The translations under genes were made by a program, and so were the position numbers. A stretch of 64,000 bases of DNA from the NCBI GenBank assembly GCA_018001935.1, contig JAGNHB010000006.1, forward strand, positions 83,266-147,265, written 5' to 3'. This stretch comes from Acidobacteriota bacterium. GTDB taxonomy: Bacteria > Acidobacteriota > JAAYUB01. The notes under the pieces were generated by a model that saw only the letters and a program-made list of their open reading frames with translations, did not search any database and was not told where the DNA came from. Below are positions 55,301 through 63,021 of this stretch, piece by piece. Numbering within the stretch: the first letter of the stretch is position 1; each line of letters opens with the position of its first letter.

Positions 55301-56464
55301 CTACCACCAGCCGATGGCGGTGTAACCCACGAAGTGGTGGAAATTCGCCGGGGCCGTGACGCCCATGCCCGGGATGTCCGACACGTCGATGCCCGCCTCG
55401 CTGACACTGGTCCCGCAGTCCAGGATGGCCCCGGAGAGGGGTGGCAGGCCGAGGGACTCGCGGACGCGGGCGGCGGTGACCATCCCGAACGGGACGGAAA
55501 AGCGTCCGCACCACGTGACCCGGTAACGGGTGACGTCTGCCGGGTCCACGCAGCGCTGCATGAAGCGACGGGCCTTCTCCGGGTCGAGCGGGCCCGCGAG
55601 GGTCATGGCGATCTCCCGGTCCTGGGCGGCGGCCCGGCGATAGCCCTCCAGGTCCGCGCCGAAGGGGCAGTAGTGGCTGGGGCCCCAGTGGGCGTCGCCA
55701 TAGTGGACGCCGTCCACGGAACAGACGAGGGCCACGTCCCGCCCCATAACCCACCCCTTTGCCTTCATCACCGCCGAGAGCGCGTCGCTGAAACGCCCGG
55801 CGAGCCCGTCGAGGGTTTCCCACCCCATATGGGGCACAAGCACCGGCACGATTTCCACGTCCCTGCGGAACGCCTGCAGGAAGTAAACGATGGCTTCCAC
55901 CGAATGCTCCACGGCATGCATGTCGTTGCTCACCACCCGGTCGGTCTGCGGCAGCCGTTGCAGCAGTTCGGCGCGCAGGGGCGACACGGGGATCGGCCCG
56001 TAGGGCCCCCGCCAGGCCGGGAAGGCGTCGAAAACCAGCTTGTCGCGGCAATCGAAGACGCGGGCCTTGTGGAACACCCCGAAAACGATGACCCGCGGGG
56101 CCCGGATGTGTTTCAGGACCAGGGCATAGAGGCGGCCGGCGTAGGCGTAATCGTCGTGCGGGCAGGCGGCGAGGGCGAAGGCGGTGCCGCCGTCCAGGAC
56201 CTTCTCCTCGCGGAGTTGGCTCTCCCGCGACCGTGCGGCTTCCAGGGAGCGGTCCCGGACCGCGTCCATGGCGGCGGCCGTGGGGGCGAAACCCGTGGTG
56301 TCCATCTGTCCGCGGAGTTGGGGCGTGGAAGCGATTCCCGCTTTCTTCAGGAGGTCTGCGGGCGTCGGCTCAGCGGCCCGGGCCCGGGCGGGCGTCATCC
56401 CGGCGATCACGGGAAGCACGAACGGAGTCAGGAAAAGCAGGATCTTCCGAGGATTCACTTGCAT
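55301..56464 (-). CDS. amrB: MEMO-family (AmmeMemoRadiSam B) protein with signal peptide
   Basis: A protein of 387 aa; GGAGG precedes the ATG. Unlike most cytoplasmic relatives it starts with a hydrophobic export-type segment ('KILLFLTPFVLPVIAGMTPA'). MEMO hallmarks follow: 'ACPHDDYAYAGRLYALVL', 'VIVFGVFHKA', 'NDMHAVEHSVEAIVYFLQAF', 'VCSVDGVHYGDAHW' and 'TWCGRFSVPFGM'. MEMO proteins resemble metal-dependent dioxygenases without proven activity. The usual partners (AmmeMemoRadiSam A and the radical SAM protein) are not adjacent. I call the family firmly, the function not at all. Confidence 0.85.
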   Translation of the reverse strand: MQVNPRKILLFLTPFVLPVIAGMTPARARAAEPTPADLLKKAGIASTPQLRGQMDTTGFAPTAAAMDAVRDRSLEAARSRESQLREEKVLDGGTAFALAACPHDDYAYAGRLYALVLKHIRAPRVIVFGVFHKARVFDCRDKLVFDAFPAWRGPYGPIPVSPLRAELLQRLPQTDRVVSNDMHAVEHSVEAIVYFLQAFRRDVEIVPVLVPHMGWETLDGLAGRFSDALSAVMKAKGWVMGRDVALVCSVDGVHYGDAHWGPSHYCPFGADLEGYRRAAAQDREIAMTLAGPLDPEKARRFMQRCVDPADVTRYRVTWCGRFSVPFGMVTAARVRESLGLPPLSGAILDCGTSVSEAGIDVSDIPGMGVTAPANFHHFVGYTAIGWW

Positions 56465-56578
56465 GCTCCACCTCCGGGACCAGTATACGACATTCTCCGG
56501 GGTTGATGCACGACGCGGATTGTGTTACCTTGCCAGTTATCGATCGAGTCTGTCTCTTTACGGCCGGGGAGGGGTGAT

Positions 56579-56983
56579 ATGCTGCAGGACGTGCTGTTGG
56601 GCCTCCTGGGATTCGGCTTGGCCGTCTATTTTCTTCTGGCCACTTATGTCATCTTCAAACACGGATTTTTCCGGGGGGCGCTTTCCCTGCTGATCCCCAT
56701 CGTTTTCTTCTATCATCTGATCGTTCTGCGCAGAGAACTGCGGGGAGGGCCTGTCCTGTTGGGGGTGGTCATGGGGGCGGCCGTCGTCTTTGCGGCGCTT
56801 GCGTCGGAACGGAACCCCGGGAGTGAGCCCACCCCGCTTCCCCCGGAGCCTTCCGCTCCCGACCGGTACAGCAAGGCGAACCCGGGGGAGTCCGTGGAAC
56901 GCGACCGCGGGAACGCGAGGGGCAATCAGACGGAGAAGACGAAACCCGTGCGCCGACAGCCGACCCGTGCCCCTGGCCGGTGA
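56579..56983 (+). CDS. Small membrane protein of unknown function
   Basis: A protein of 134 aa; the ATG at 56579 follows GGGAGGGG. Two or three hydrophobic segments occupy the first 80 residues ('LQDVLLGLLGFGLAVYFLLA', 'LSLLIPIVFFYHLIVLRREL', 'PVLLGVVMGAAVVFAALASE'). A polar, charged Pro/Arg-rich tail follows. No family is recognised. The DinB-like gene follows 41 bases downstream. Confidence 0.6.
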   Translation: MLQDVLLGLLGFGLAVYFLLATYVIFKHGFFRGALSLLIPIVFFYHLIVLRRELRGGPVLLGVVMGAAVVFAALASERNPGSEPTPLPPEPSAPDRYSKANPGESVERDRGNARGNQTEKTKPVRRQPTRAPGR

Positions 56984-57024
56984 AGAACGATGCACCCGTA
57001 AAAAGACATAAAAAAGGAGGAAGC

Positions 57025-57525
57025 ATGATCCGCAGAGTAAGCGATTTTCTCGAAGACTGGGCCTACGAGAGGGAGGCCACGCTGAAAATCCTGCATCGCC
57101 TCACCGATGCATCCCTCGGGCGGAAGGTCTGCGACGAGGGAAGAACCATGGGGTACCTGGCCTGGCATCTCGTTCTGTCCATGGGCGAGATGATGCGGCG
57201 CACGGGCCTTTCCCTCGGGGGGCCGCCCGAGGACTCCCCGGCCCCGGCGTCCGCCCTGGCCATCGCCGAAGCCTACGAGGCCGTGTCCGAAGCCCTGGAG
57301 CACGGCGTCCAGTCGACCTGGACCGACGAGATCCTGGAGAAGGAGGACGAGATGTACGGCGAACGGTGGAAGCGCGGGAAGACCCTGGGCGTCCTCATCC
57401 TTCACCAGGCCCACCACCGGGCCCAGCTCACCGTCCTCATGCGCCAGGCGGGGCTCAAGGTCCCGGGCGTGTACGGCCCCTCCCGGGAGGAGTGGCAGTC
57501 CTTCGGCCTCCAGCCGCTGCCGTGA
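57025..57525 (+). CDS. DinB-family protein
   Basis: A protein of 166 aa; AAGGAGGAAGC precedes the ATG. The four-helix bundle has the conserved His residues of the DinB/DUF664 metal site: 'GYLAWHLVLSMGEMM' near the middle and 'LILHQAHHRAQLTVLMRQAG' near the C-terminus. These proteins are metal-binding and often thiol-transferase-like; the substrate is not predictable here. Confidence 0.85.
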   Translation: MIRRVSDFLEDWAYEREATLKILHRLTDASLGRKVCDEGRTMGYLAWHLVLSMGEMMRRTGLSLGGPPEDSPAPASALAIAEAYEAVSEALEHGVQSTWTDEILEKEDEMYGERWKRGKTLGVLILHQAHHRAQLTVLMRQAGLKVPGVYGPSREEWQSFGLQPLP

Positions 57526-57537
57526 AGAATTGATGCC

Positions 57538-57565
57538 TTGACATCATTTGCGTTGGTGTTATGAT
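57538..57565 (+). promoter_or_regulatory. Near-consensus promoter of vapBC, apparently leaderless
   Basis: TTGACA (57538-57543) and TATGAT (57560-57565) are separated by 16 bases. The antitoxin ATG begins at 57572, seven bases after the -10, exactly where transcription would start. No ribosome-binding site fits between. The mRNA is therefore probably leaderless. Confidence 0.7.
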
Positions 57566-57571
57566 GGTCGT

Positions 57572-57817
57572 ATGAGAACAACGCTGAATCTCGACGAGGA
57601 TGTTCTGGATGCCGCCCGAAAGGTGGCCAAGGATTCGAACGCTCCCTTCCGCCAGGTCTTGAACGAAGCCTTGCGGGCGGGCCTGCGGGTCGTCCGGGAA
57701 GGGTCCTCCTCCCGCCCGTACCGCACGAAACCGAACCGGATGGGCCTCCGGGAAGGGATGAACCTGGACAACATCCGGGAACTCCTCTCCCGGGTCGAAG
57801 GAGAGGACAGCCGTTGA
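57572..57817 (+). CDS. vapB: VapB-type ribbon-helix-helix antitoxin
   Basis: A protein of 81 aa. 'MRTTLNLDEDVLDAARKVAK' is the beta strand and first helix of the RHH domain, and 'APFRQVLNEALRAGLRVV' the second. The C-terminal 35 residues are polar and should thread across the toxin active site. The stop overlaps the toxin start (TTGA), as usual in such pairs. It neutralises the PIN toxin and represses the shared promoter. Confidence 0.9.
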   Translation: MRTTLNLDEDVLDAARKVAKDSNAPFRQVLNEALRAGLRVVREGSSSRPYRTKPNRMGLREGMNLDNIRELLSRVEGEDSR

Positions 57818-58245
57818 TCCTGGTCGATGCCAACATTCTTCTCTACGCGGAAGACGAGACCAGCCCCCGAAACACGGTCGCACGGGAGTGGTGGGACGCC
57901 CGGTTGTCCGGCCCCGGGCCGGTCTGCCTGAGTTGGGACGTTCTGGGGGCCTTCATCCGGATCGGCACCAACCCCCGCGTCTTCACGAGCCCCCTGTCGG
58001 TGGAACAGGCTGTGGCCCGCGTCCAGAGTTGGCTCGATCAACCCTGCGTGCGCCTGGTGAACCCGACGGAGCGGCACTGGACCGTGTTTCGTCGGCTGAT
58101 GGAGGAGGGCCAGGCCGGGGGAAACCTCGTGCCCGACGCTCACTTGGCCGCCCTGGCCATCGAGCACGGCTGCACCCTCATGTCCACCGACGCCGATTTC
58201 TCACGATTCCCGGGCGTCCACTGGAAGAACCCTATCAAAAGCTGA
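57814..58245 (+). CDS. vapC: VapC-type PIN-domain toxin
   Basis: A protein of 143 aa with a TTG start inside the antitoxin stop. PIN-domain acidic residues are present: D5 in 'ILVDANILLYA', Glu/Asp in 'CLSWDVLGAFIRIG', 'LVPDAHLAALAIEHG' and 'TLMSTDADFSRFPGV'. It is a magnesium-dependent ribonuclease that acts on tRNA or rRNA in characterised relatives. Together with the preceding gene it makes a complete toxin-antitoxin pair. Confidence 0.92.
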   Translation: MILVDANILLYAEDETSPRNTVAREWWDARLSGPGPVCLSWDVLGAFIRIGTNPRVFTSPLSVEQAVARVQSWLDQPCVRLVNPTERHWTVFRRLMEEGQAGGNLVPDAHLAALAIEHGCTLMSTDADFSRFPGVHWKNPIKS

Positions 58246-58329
58246 GTTTTCGCTGCATGGTCCGGAAAACGGCCTTCCCCTCTCCGGCTCACCGGACCAA
58301 TTGCTATTACAGGCCGAGGAAGGCGCTCA

Positions 58330-58497
58330 ATGAGGGCGCCGCTGACCGTCAGCTTGCCTTCAGAGGTCCGTGACGAACTGGAGCAAACCGCCTTCCGCCG
58401 CTACGCGATCATTCGAAAAGCGCTCGAGACCTGCCTGTCCCGGTTTCGTTTCCGTCAGCGGCGGCTTTCCATCAGCACGGACAGGAGAGAAGCATGA
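58330..58497 (+). pseudogene. Possible degenerate RHH antitoxin remnant
   Basis: A frame of 55 codons begins 'MRAPLTVSLPSEVRDELEQT' and goes on 'AFRRYAIIRKALETCLSRFR'. This is the strand-helix-helix pattern of an RHH antitoxin, but a few residues between the helices appear missing. The 3' end overlaps the convergent nucleotidase gene by 43 bases. No toxin follows. It is either a decayed second antitoxin or a chance frame. Confidence 0.4.
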
Positions 58498-59438
58498 AGG
58501 CGGCCGTTCGTGGCCAGGATGCCGAAGTTGGCGTCCAGGGTCGGGCCGCGGGAGAAGTCGAGGGGCTCGCCCCGGAGGTCGGTGACGGTCCCTCCCGCCT
58601 CGGTGATCACCACCCAGCCGGCGGCGTGGTCCCAGGCGTTTTCCCGGAAGCCGTCCCGCGGCGGGATGCGAAGGTAGATGTCGGCCTGACCGCCGGCCAC
58701 CGCGGCGTACTTGCACTGGCTGTCCATCCGGAGCGGGGGCGCGGCCAGCCCGAGACGGTGCGCGATCCGCCCCGTGCGTTCACCATCCATGTGCGACGGT
58801 TCGAAGGATTCGCAGAGGACGGCCCGGTGAAGGTCCGAACGGTCCGAAACGCGGACGGGGGTCTCGTGGGAGCCTTCCAGGGACAGAACGGAGGCTCCCT
58901 GGCCCCGGACGGCGGCAAAGAGGCAACCGGTTTGGGGCATGTCCCCCGGAAGACCCTCCGGGACCGGGAAGTTGGGGCAGCCGAGGACCCCCAGAACCGG
59001 CTCGCCGTGGACAAGCAGGGCCAGGGCCACCGCGTACTGCCCGCCGCGAAGGAAGCCCTTGGTGCCGTCCACGGGGTCGAGGACCCACTGCCGGCCGCCG
59101 TTTCCGCTCCGCCCGCGGTCGATCAGGGCGGGGATCTCCGGTTCCGCCAGGCCCGGAAGAAAGGGGCGCAGCACGTCCGCGAGGCGCCGGACCAGGGGCG
59201 GTCCGCCGGCGGCGGCCAGGCCGGCGGCGCTCTCTTCCGCCAGGAGCGCGTCCCCGGGGAAATCGAGACCCAGGCCGTGGGACACGAGGGCCTGGACGGC
59301 GTAGTCCGCCACGGTGACCGGCGAGCGGTCCTCCTTGGCGGCGGTGTCCGACGTCTCGAGCCCCGCCTGGACCACCCGGCAAACACGGCAGGCCGTCCGG
59401 ACAACCCGCAGGGCGAATTCCCTTTCCGCTTCCAGCAT
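58455..59438 (-). CDS. 3'(2'),5'-bisphosphate nucleotidase, HAL2/CysQ-like
   Basis: A protein of 327 aa; the ATG at 59438 follows GGGAGG. Inositol-monophosphatase superfamily motifs are in order: 'EDRSPVTVADYAVQ', 'LLAEESA', 'WVLDPVDGTKGFLRGGQYAV' and 'AWDHAAGWVVITEAGGTVTD'. The 'DPVDGTKGF' form and length match eukaryote-like HAL2 nucleotidases that remove PAP from sulfate metabolism. A phosphatase acting on another sugar phosphate is possible. Confidence 0.9.
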   Translation of the reverse strand: MLEAEREFALRVVRTACRVCRVVQAGLETSDTAAKEDRSPVTVADYAVQALVSHGLGLDFPGDALLAEESAAGLAAAGGPPLVRRLADVLRPFLPGLAEPEIPALIDRGRSGNGGRQWVLDPVDGTKGFLRGGQYAVALALLVHGEPVLGVLGCPNFPVPEGLPGDMPQTGCLFAAVRGQGASVLSLEGSHETPVRVSDRSDLHRAVLCESFEPSHMDGERTGRIAHRLGLAAPPLRMDSQCKYAAVAGGQADIYLRIPPRDGFRENAWDHAAGWVVITEAGGTVTDLRGEPLDFSRGPTLDANFGILATNGRLHASLLSVLMESRR

Positions 59439-59500
59439 GAAAACCTCCCGGTGAAAAAACAGAAGCACAGTATAGACGAATCTGCGGGGAAGTGAAAGAC

Positions 59501-59655
59501 GACGCCCCCGTAAAAAGTCGCCCATCGGAGATTTCCCGCGAATAACGCCGATTGACGCGAATACAGAAGACAAAGAAATAAAATGACGTTTGACATTCCG
59601 ATTCGCGACGATTCGCGTGATCCGCGGGCTGCAAGGGACTTTTTACGGGGGCGTC
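59501..59655. mobile_element. 155-bp MITE-like CGCGAAT hairpin element with perfect terminal repeats
   Basis: GACGCCCCCGTAAAAAGTC (59501-59519) and its exact reverse complement (59637-59655) bound the element. Left words CGCGAAT, CGCCGAT, CGCGAAT at offsets 0, 9, 19 face ATTCGCG, ATTCGCG, ATCCGCG at offsets 0, 10, 19. Its length equals that of the 19998-20152 copy. It lies in the 345-base divergent gap between the nucleotidase and thioredoxin-like genes; the remaining 190 bases of that gap show no other feature. No flanking duplication is obvious. Confidence 0.8.
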
Positions 59656-59783
59656 ATATGCATGATTCGATCTGAATCCGGAGTACCGGCTCCTGGCTCC
59701 TTTTTCCGACCCATTCCCCTGGAATTCCCGTATACTCCCCGTTTCGACGGTTGACCCGTCCATCTTTTCCAAGGAGACCCCGC

Positions 59784-60845
59784 ATGTCCCGAACCCTCGT
59801 CACCCTCCTGGCGGTTCTCTGCACGGCGTTCGCCCTCTTCGCCGAGGAGGCCGCCCCCGCCTACCGAACGGACTACAAGGCCCTCAACGACGGCTTCATG
59901 CAGAAGATGCAGACCGTGAAGAGCCGGGAGGAGTACAAGAGCGCCCTGGAGCAGTACCGGAAGGACCTCGAGGCCCTGGTGGCCAAGTACCAGGGCGAGA
60001 AAGCCTCCGACGACCTCGACCTGTGGCGCTGTGAAGCCTACCAGCGCCTGGACCGGCCCGCCGACGCCCTGGTCCTGGCCGACGCCCTCGTCGAGCGGAA
60101 GTCCCCGCTGGCGGACCAGGCGTCCTTCCAGAAAGTGCTGATCCTCCTGGAGAAGGACGAGGCCGACAAGGCCGCGGCCCTCTTTCGCACCCTCGAAGAC
60201 AAGCTGCCCAGGGACGAGGCGTACTACGGGGTCTTCGTCGGCCTCGCCACCGGCGGGGCGGCGCCTTCCATCCGGAAGGAGTACGCGCAGAAACTGATCG
60301 CCGCGGACCTGCCCGCCTCCATGACCCGTGTGAAGTTTCAGGCCCAGTCGGTCCTCAAGCAGATCGAGCTGGTCGGGAAGCCGGCCCCCGCCGTCAGCGC
60401 CGGGAAGTGGATCAACACCGAGGCCCTCTCCCTCGAGTCCCTGAAGGGGAAGGTGGTCCTCCTCGACTTCTGGGCCCCCTGGTGCGGGCCGTGCCGCCAG
60501 ACGATGCCCCACCTGGTGAAGTGGTACACCGAGATGAAGGACCGGGGTTTGGTGGTGGTGGGGTTCACCCGCTACTACGGCCGGTACCGCGATGACATCC
60601 AGGACAAGGGCAAGGTGGAGCCCACCCAGGAGTTCAACCTCATCGGGGAGTTCGTCACCCGCCACAAGCTGCCGTATCCCATCGCGGTGGCGGACGGGGG
60701 GGACGCGTTCGATGCCTACGGCGTGCTCGGGATCCCGACCCTGGTGGTCATCGGGAAGGACGGCAACGTCGTGGACCTCCACGTGGGCTCCGGAAACGAG
60801 GACGCCCTGCGCGGCAAGGTCGAGGAGTTGCTGGGCAAGAGCTGA
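59784..60845 (+). CDS. Exported TlpA-like thioredoxin-fold protein
   Basis: A protein of 353 aa; AAGGAG precedes the ATG. A signal peptide (…LLAVLCTAFALFAEEA) is followed by a helical domain (about 25-190) of repeat-like character. The thioredoxin domain (about 200-350) has the active site 'WAPWCGPCRQTMPHLVKWY' and cis-Pro in 'GVLGIPTLVVIGKDG'. It should act as a periplasmic thiol-disulfide reductase. The long N-terminal helical domain distinguishes it from minimal TlpA/ResA proteins. Confidence 0.9.
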   Translation: MSRTLVTLLAVLCTAFALFAEEAAPAYRTDYKALNDGFMQKMQTVKSREEYKSALEQYRKDLEALVAKYQGEKASDDLDLWRCEAYQRLDRPADALVLADALVERKSPLADQASFQKVLILLEKDEADKAAALFRTLEDKLPRDEAYYGVFVGLATGGAAPSIRKEYAQKLIAADLPASMTRVKFQAQSVLKQIELVGKPAPAVSAGKWINTEALSLESLKGKVVLLDFWAPWCGPCRQTMPHLVKWYTEMKDRGLVVVGFTRYYGRYRDDIQDKGKVEPTQEFNLIGEFVTRHKLPYPIAVADGGDAFDAYGVLGIPTLVVIGKDGNVVDLHVGSGNEDALRGKVEELLGKS

Positions 60846-60938
60846 CCCGACCGCGGGCGAAAGCGACCCCGGGACCGTGGCAGGGCCGGAGGGACCTCGC
60901 AGGGACGGGGGAGAAAAACACTTTGGGGCGGGGGGGCG

Positions 60939-60957
60939 ATCGGGTATAATACCCGAT
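60939..60957 (+). promoter_or_regulatory. -10 box inside a dyad upstream of the NusG paralogue
   Basis: ATCGGGTA (60939-60946) and TACCCGAT (60950-60957) are an 8-base inverted repeat with a 3-base centre. The consensus -10 TATAAT (60945-60950) lies across its middle. A weak TTGGGG -35 sits 16 bases upstream. It is about 60 bases before the NusG-paralogue start codon, so a dimeric regulator could occlude the promoter. Confidence 0.55.
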
Positions 60958-61017
60958 TGCCCCGGGCCCGGCTCCCCATCGCCGTCCCGGGAGCACAAAC
61001 TCCGAACGGGCGGCCGC

Positions 61018-61542
61018 ATGCATTTCCCGGGCTTCGAAGAAGGGCCGAACTGGTACGCCGTCTACACCCGGCGCCAGAAGGAGCACGTCACCGACGTCAA
61101 GCTCCTCCAGATCGGCCTGGAGACCTTCCTCCCCCAGTCGTGCCGCCGGTTCCGCGGGAAGACCCTCATCCGGCCCCTCTTCCCCTGCTACTTCTTCGTG
61201 CGTTTCGACCCTGCCCGCTGGCTCTACACCGTCAACCACACGCCGGGGGTCAACCGCGTGGTGTCATTCGACGACCGCCCCATCCCCGTGGACCCGGCCA
61301 TCATCACGTCGATCCGCGAGCAGCTCAACGACCAGGGTTTCCTGGTGGAGGAGCGGGCCTTCAAGCCCGGTGACCCCGTCCGGATCACCATGGGGGCCTT
61401 CGAGGGGCAGACGGGCGTCATCACGGCGCTGAGGCCCCGGGACCGCGTCGTGGTGCTCCTCAACGCCATCTTCAGCCGGGCCAGCCTGGTGGTCGGGGCC
61501 GACGTCCTCGAACTGATCCGGGAATACACTCCCACGAGGTGA
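61018..61542 (+). CDS. NusG paralogue (RfaH/LoaP/UpxY-like antiterminator)
   Basis: A protein of 174 aa with an ATG start and no strong ribosome-binding site. The NGN domain is seen in 'NWYAVYTRRQKEHVTDVKLL' and 'LIRPLFPCYFFVRFDPARWL', the KOW motif in 'FKPGDPVRITMGAFEGQTGV'. Housekeeping NusG is usually beside secE/rplK; neither is here, so this is a specialised paralogue. Such factors promote read-through of long or polysaccharide operons. tyrS follows after four bases. Confidence 0.88.
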   Translation: MHFPGFEEGPNWYAVYTRRQKEHVTDVKLLQIGLETFLPQSCRRFRGKTLIRPLFPCYFFVRFDPARWLYTVNHTPGVNRVVSFDDRPIPVDPAIITSIREQLNDQGFLVEERAFKPGDPVRITMGAFEGQTGVITALRPRDRVVVLLNAIFSRASLVVGADVLELIREYTPTR

Positions 61543-61546
61543 ACAC

Positions 61547-62827
61547 ATGAACCGTAATGTATACGACATCCTGCTCGAGCGGGGATTCATCTACCAGTGC
61601 ACCGACGAAACCGCCGCCCGCGAGCACCTCGCCGAGCCCGGAAAGGCCTTCTACATCGGATACGACCCCACGGCGGACAGCTTCCACGTGGGGAGCATGG
61701 TGCCCATCCTGGCCATGGTCCATCTCCAGCGCGCCGGCCACCGGCCCATTGCCCTCCTGGGCAGCGGGACCTGCATGGTGGGCGACCCCAGCGGCCGCAC
61801 CGAGATGCGCCAGCTCCTCAGCTGCGAGAAGATCGGGGAGAACGCCGTCGGACTGCGCGCTCAACTGGAGCGTTTCCTCGACTTTGCCGACGGGCGGGCG
61901 CTCCTCCTCAACAACGCCGAGTGGCTGATGCCCATCAACTACATCGAGTTCCTCCGGGAGATCGGGCGGCACTTCAGCATCAACCGGATGCTCACGGCGG
62001 AGTCGGTCAAGCAGCGCCTCGAGACGGGGCTCTCTTTCCTGGAGTTCAACTACCCGCTCCTGCAGGCCTACGATTTCTACGTCCTGGCCCGCGACCGGCA
62101 GTGCCTGGTGCAGATGGGCGGCCAGGACCAGTGGGGGAACATCGTGGCGGGCGTGGAACTGGTGCGGAAGAAGCTGAACGCCGCGGCCCTCGGCCTCACC
62201 TTCCCCCTGCTGATGAACAGCTCCGGGCAGAAGTTCGGCAAGTCCGCGGCGGGGAACGTGTGGCTTGACGCCGCGCGGACGCCCGTCTTCGACTTCTACC
62301 AGTTCTGGCGCAACGTCGAGGACGCGGACGTGCGCAAACTCCTCGGCCTCTTCACCTTCCTCCCCATGGACGAGGTGGGGCGCCTGTCGGCCCTCCAGCC
62401 GCCGCTCCTCAACCGTGCCAAGGAGATCCTCGCCTGGGAGGTCACCCGCCAGGTGCACGGGAAGGAAAACGCCGACGCCTCCTATCACTCGGCGGTCCGG
62501 CAGTTCGGCTGTTCGGACCCGGACGGGGCCGTCGAGACCTCCTCGGGAATCCCGCGGACGGGCGACGCGGGGTCGGACACCCTTCCCTCGACCCCGGTGG
62601 AACGGGCCCGCCTGGCGGCCGGCCTCGACCTCTGCGCGGTCCTGGTGGAGTCGGGACTGGTGCCCTCCAAGGCGGAGGTCCGCCGACTGGTGCAACAGGG
62701 GGGGCTCACCGTGGGCGGGCGCCGCATCGAGGCGCTCCCCTGCGTGCTGGGCGCGGCGGATTTCACCGAAGGGTCGGCGCTGGTCAAGATCGGGAAGAAA
62801 CGCTTTCACCGGCTGACGCTGGCCTGA
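61547..62827 (+). CDS. tyrS: Tyrosyl-tRNA synthetase
   Basis: A protein of 426 aa, normal for bacterial TyrRS. The class I HIGH-like motif is 'YDPTADSFHVGSMVPIL' and the KMSKS-like motif is 'GQKFGKS'. The tyrosine pocket is in 'YPLLQAYDFYVLA' and 'GGQDQWGNIVAG'. The C-terminal S4 RNA-binding domain contains 'SKAEVRRLVQQGGLTVGGRR'. It charges tRNA-Tyr. It is coupled to the NusG paralogue with a four-base gap; no T-box leader is evident. Confidence 0.97.
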   Translation: MNRNVYDILLERGFIYQCTDETAAREHLAEPGKAFYIGYDPTADSFHVGSMVPILAMVHLQRAGHRPIALLGSGTCMVGDPSGRTEMRQLLSCEKIGENAVGLRAQLERFLDFADGRALLLNNAEWLMPINYIEFLREIGRHFSINRMLTAESVKQRLETGLSFLEFNYPLLQAYDFYVLARDRQCLVQMGGQDQWGNIVAGVELVRKKLNAAALGLTFPLLMNSSGQKFGKSAAGNVWLDAARTPVFDFYQFWRNVEDADVRKLLGLFTFLPMDEVGRLSALQPPLLNRAKEILAWEVTRQVHGKENADASYHSAVRQFGCSDPDGAVETSSGIPRTGDAGSDTLPSTPVERARLAAGLDLCAVLVESGLVPSKAEVRRLVQQGGLTVGGRRIEALPCVLGAADFTEGSALVKIGKKRFHRLTLA

Positions 62828-62850
62828 ACCTGGTTCGGAAAAGGACCCAG

Positions 62851-62967
62851 GGACCAAAAGGACATAAAGGACATAAAGGACGGCGAAAGGCAGCGAAGGA
62901 ATGCAAGGCCGTCTTTTGGCCCTTTATGTCCTTTATGTCCTTTATGTCCTTTATGTCCTTTTGGTCC
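62851..62967. repeat. Perfect 31-base inverted repeat of GGACATAAA words
   Basis: The left arm 62851-62881 and right arm 62937-62967 are exact reverse complements over 31 bases with a 55-base loop. Each arm is made of 9-base AAGGACATA words; the right side carries two more copies. It lies between the convergent tyrS and propeller-like genes and could serve as a bidirectional terminator. Confidence 0.88.
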
Positions 62968-63021
62968 TTTCGTCCTCTCCCGTCTCGCAGGCCGGGGCGG
63001 GATAGGCTCGAACCGGCCCGC

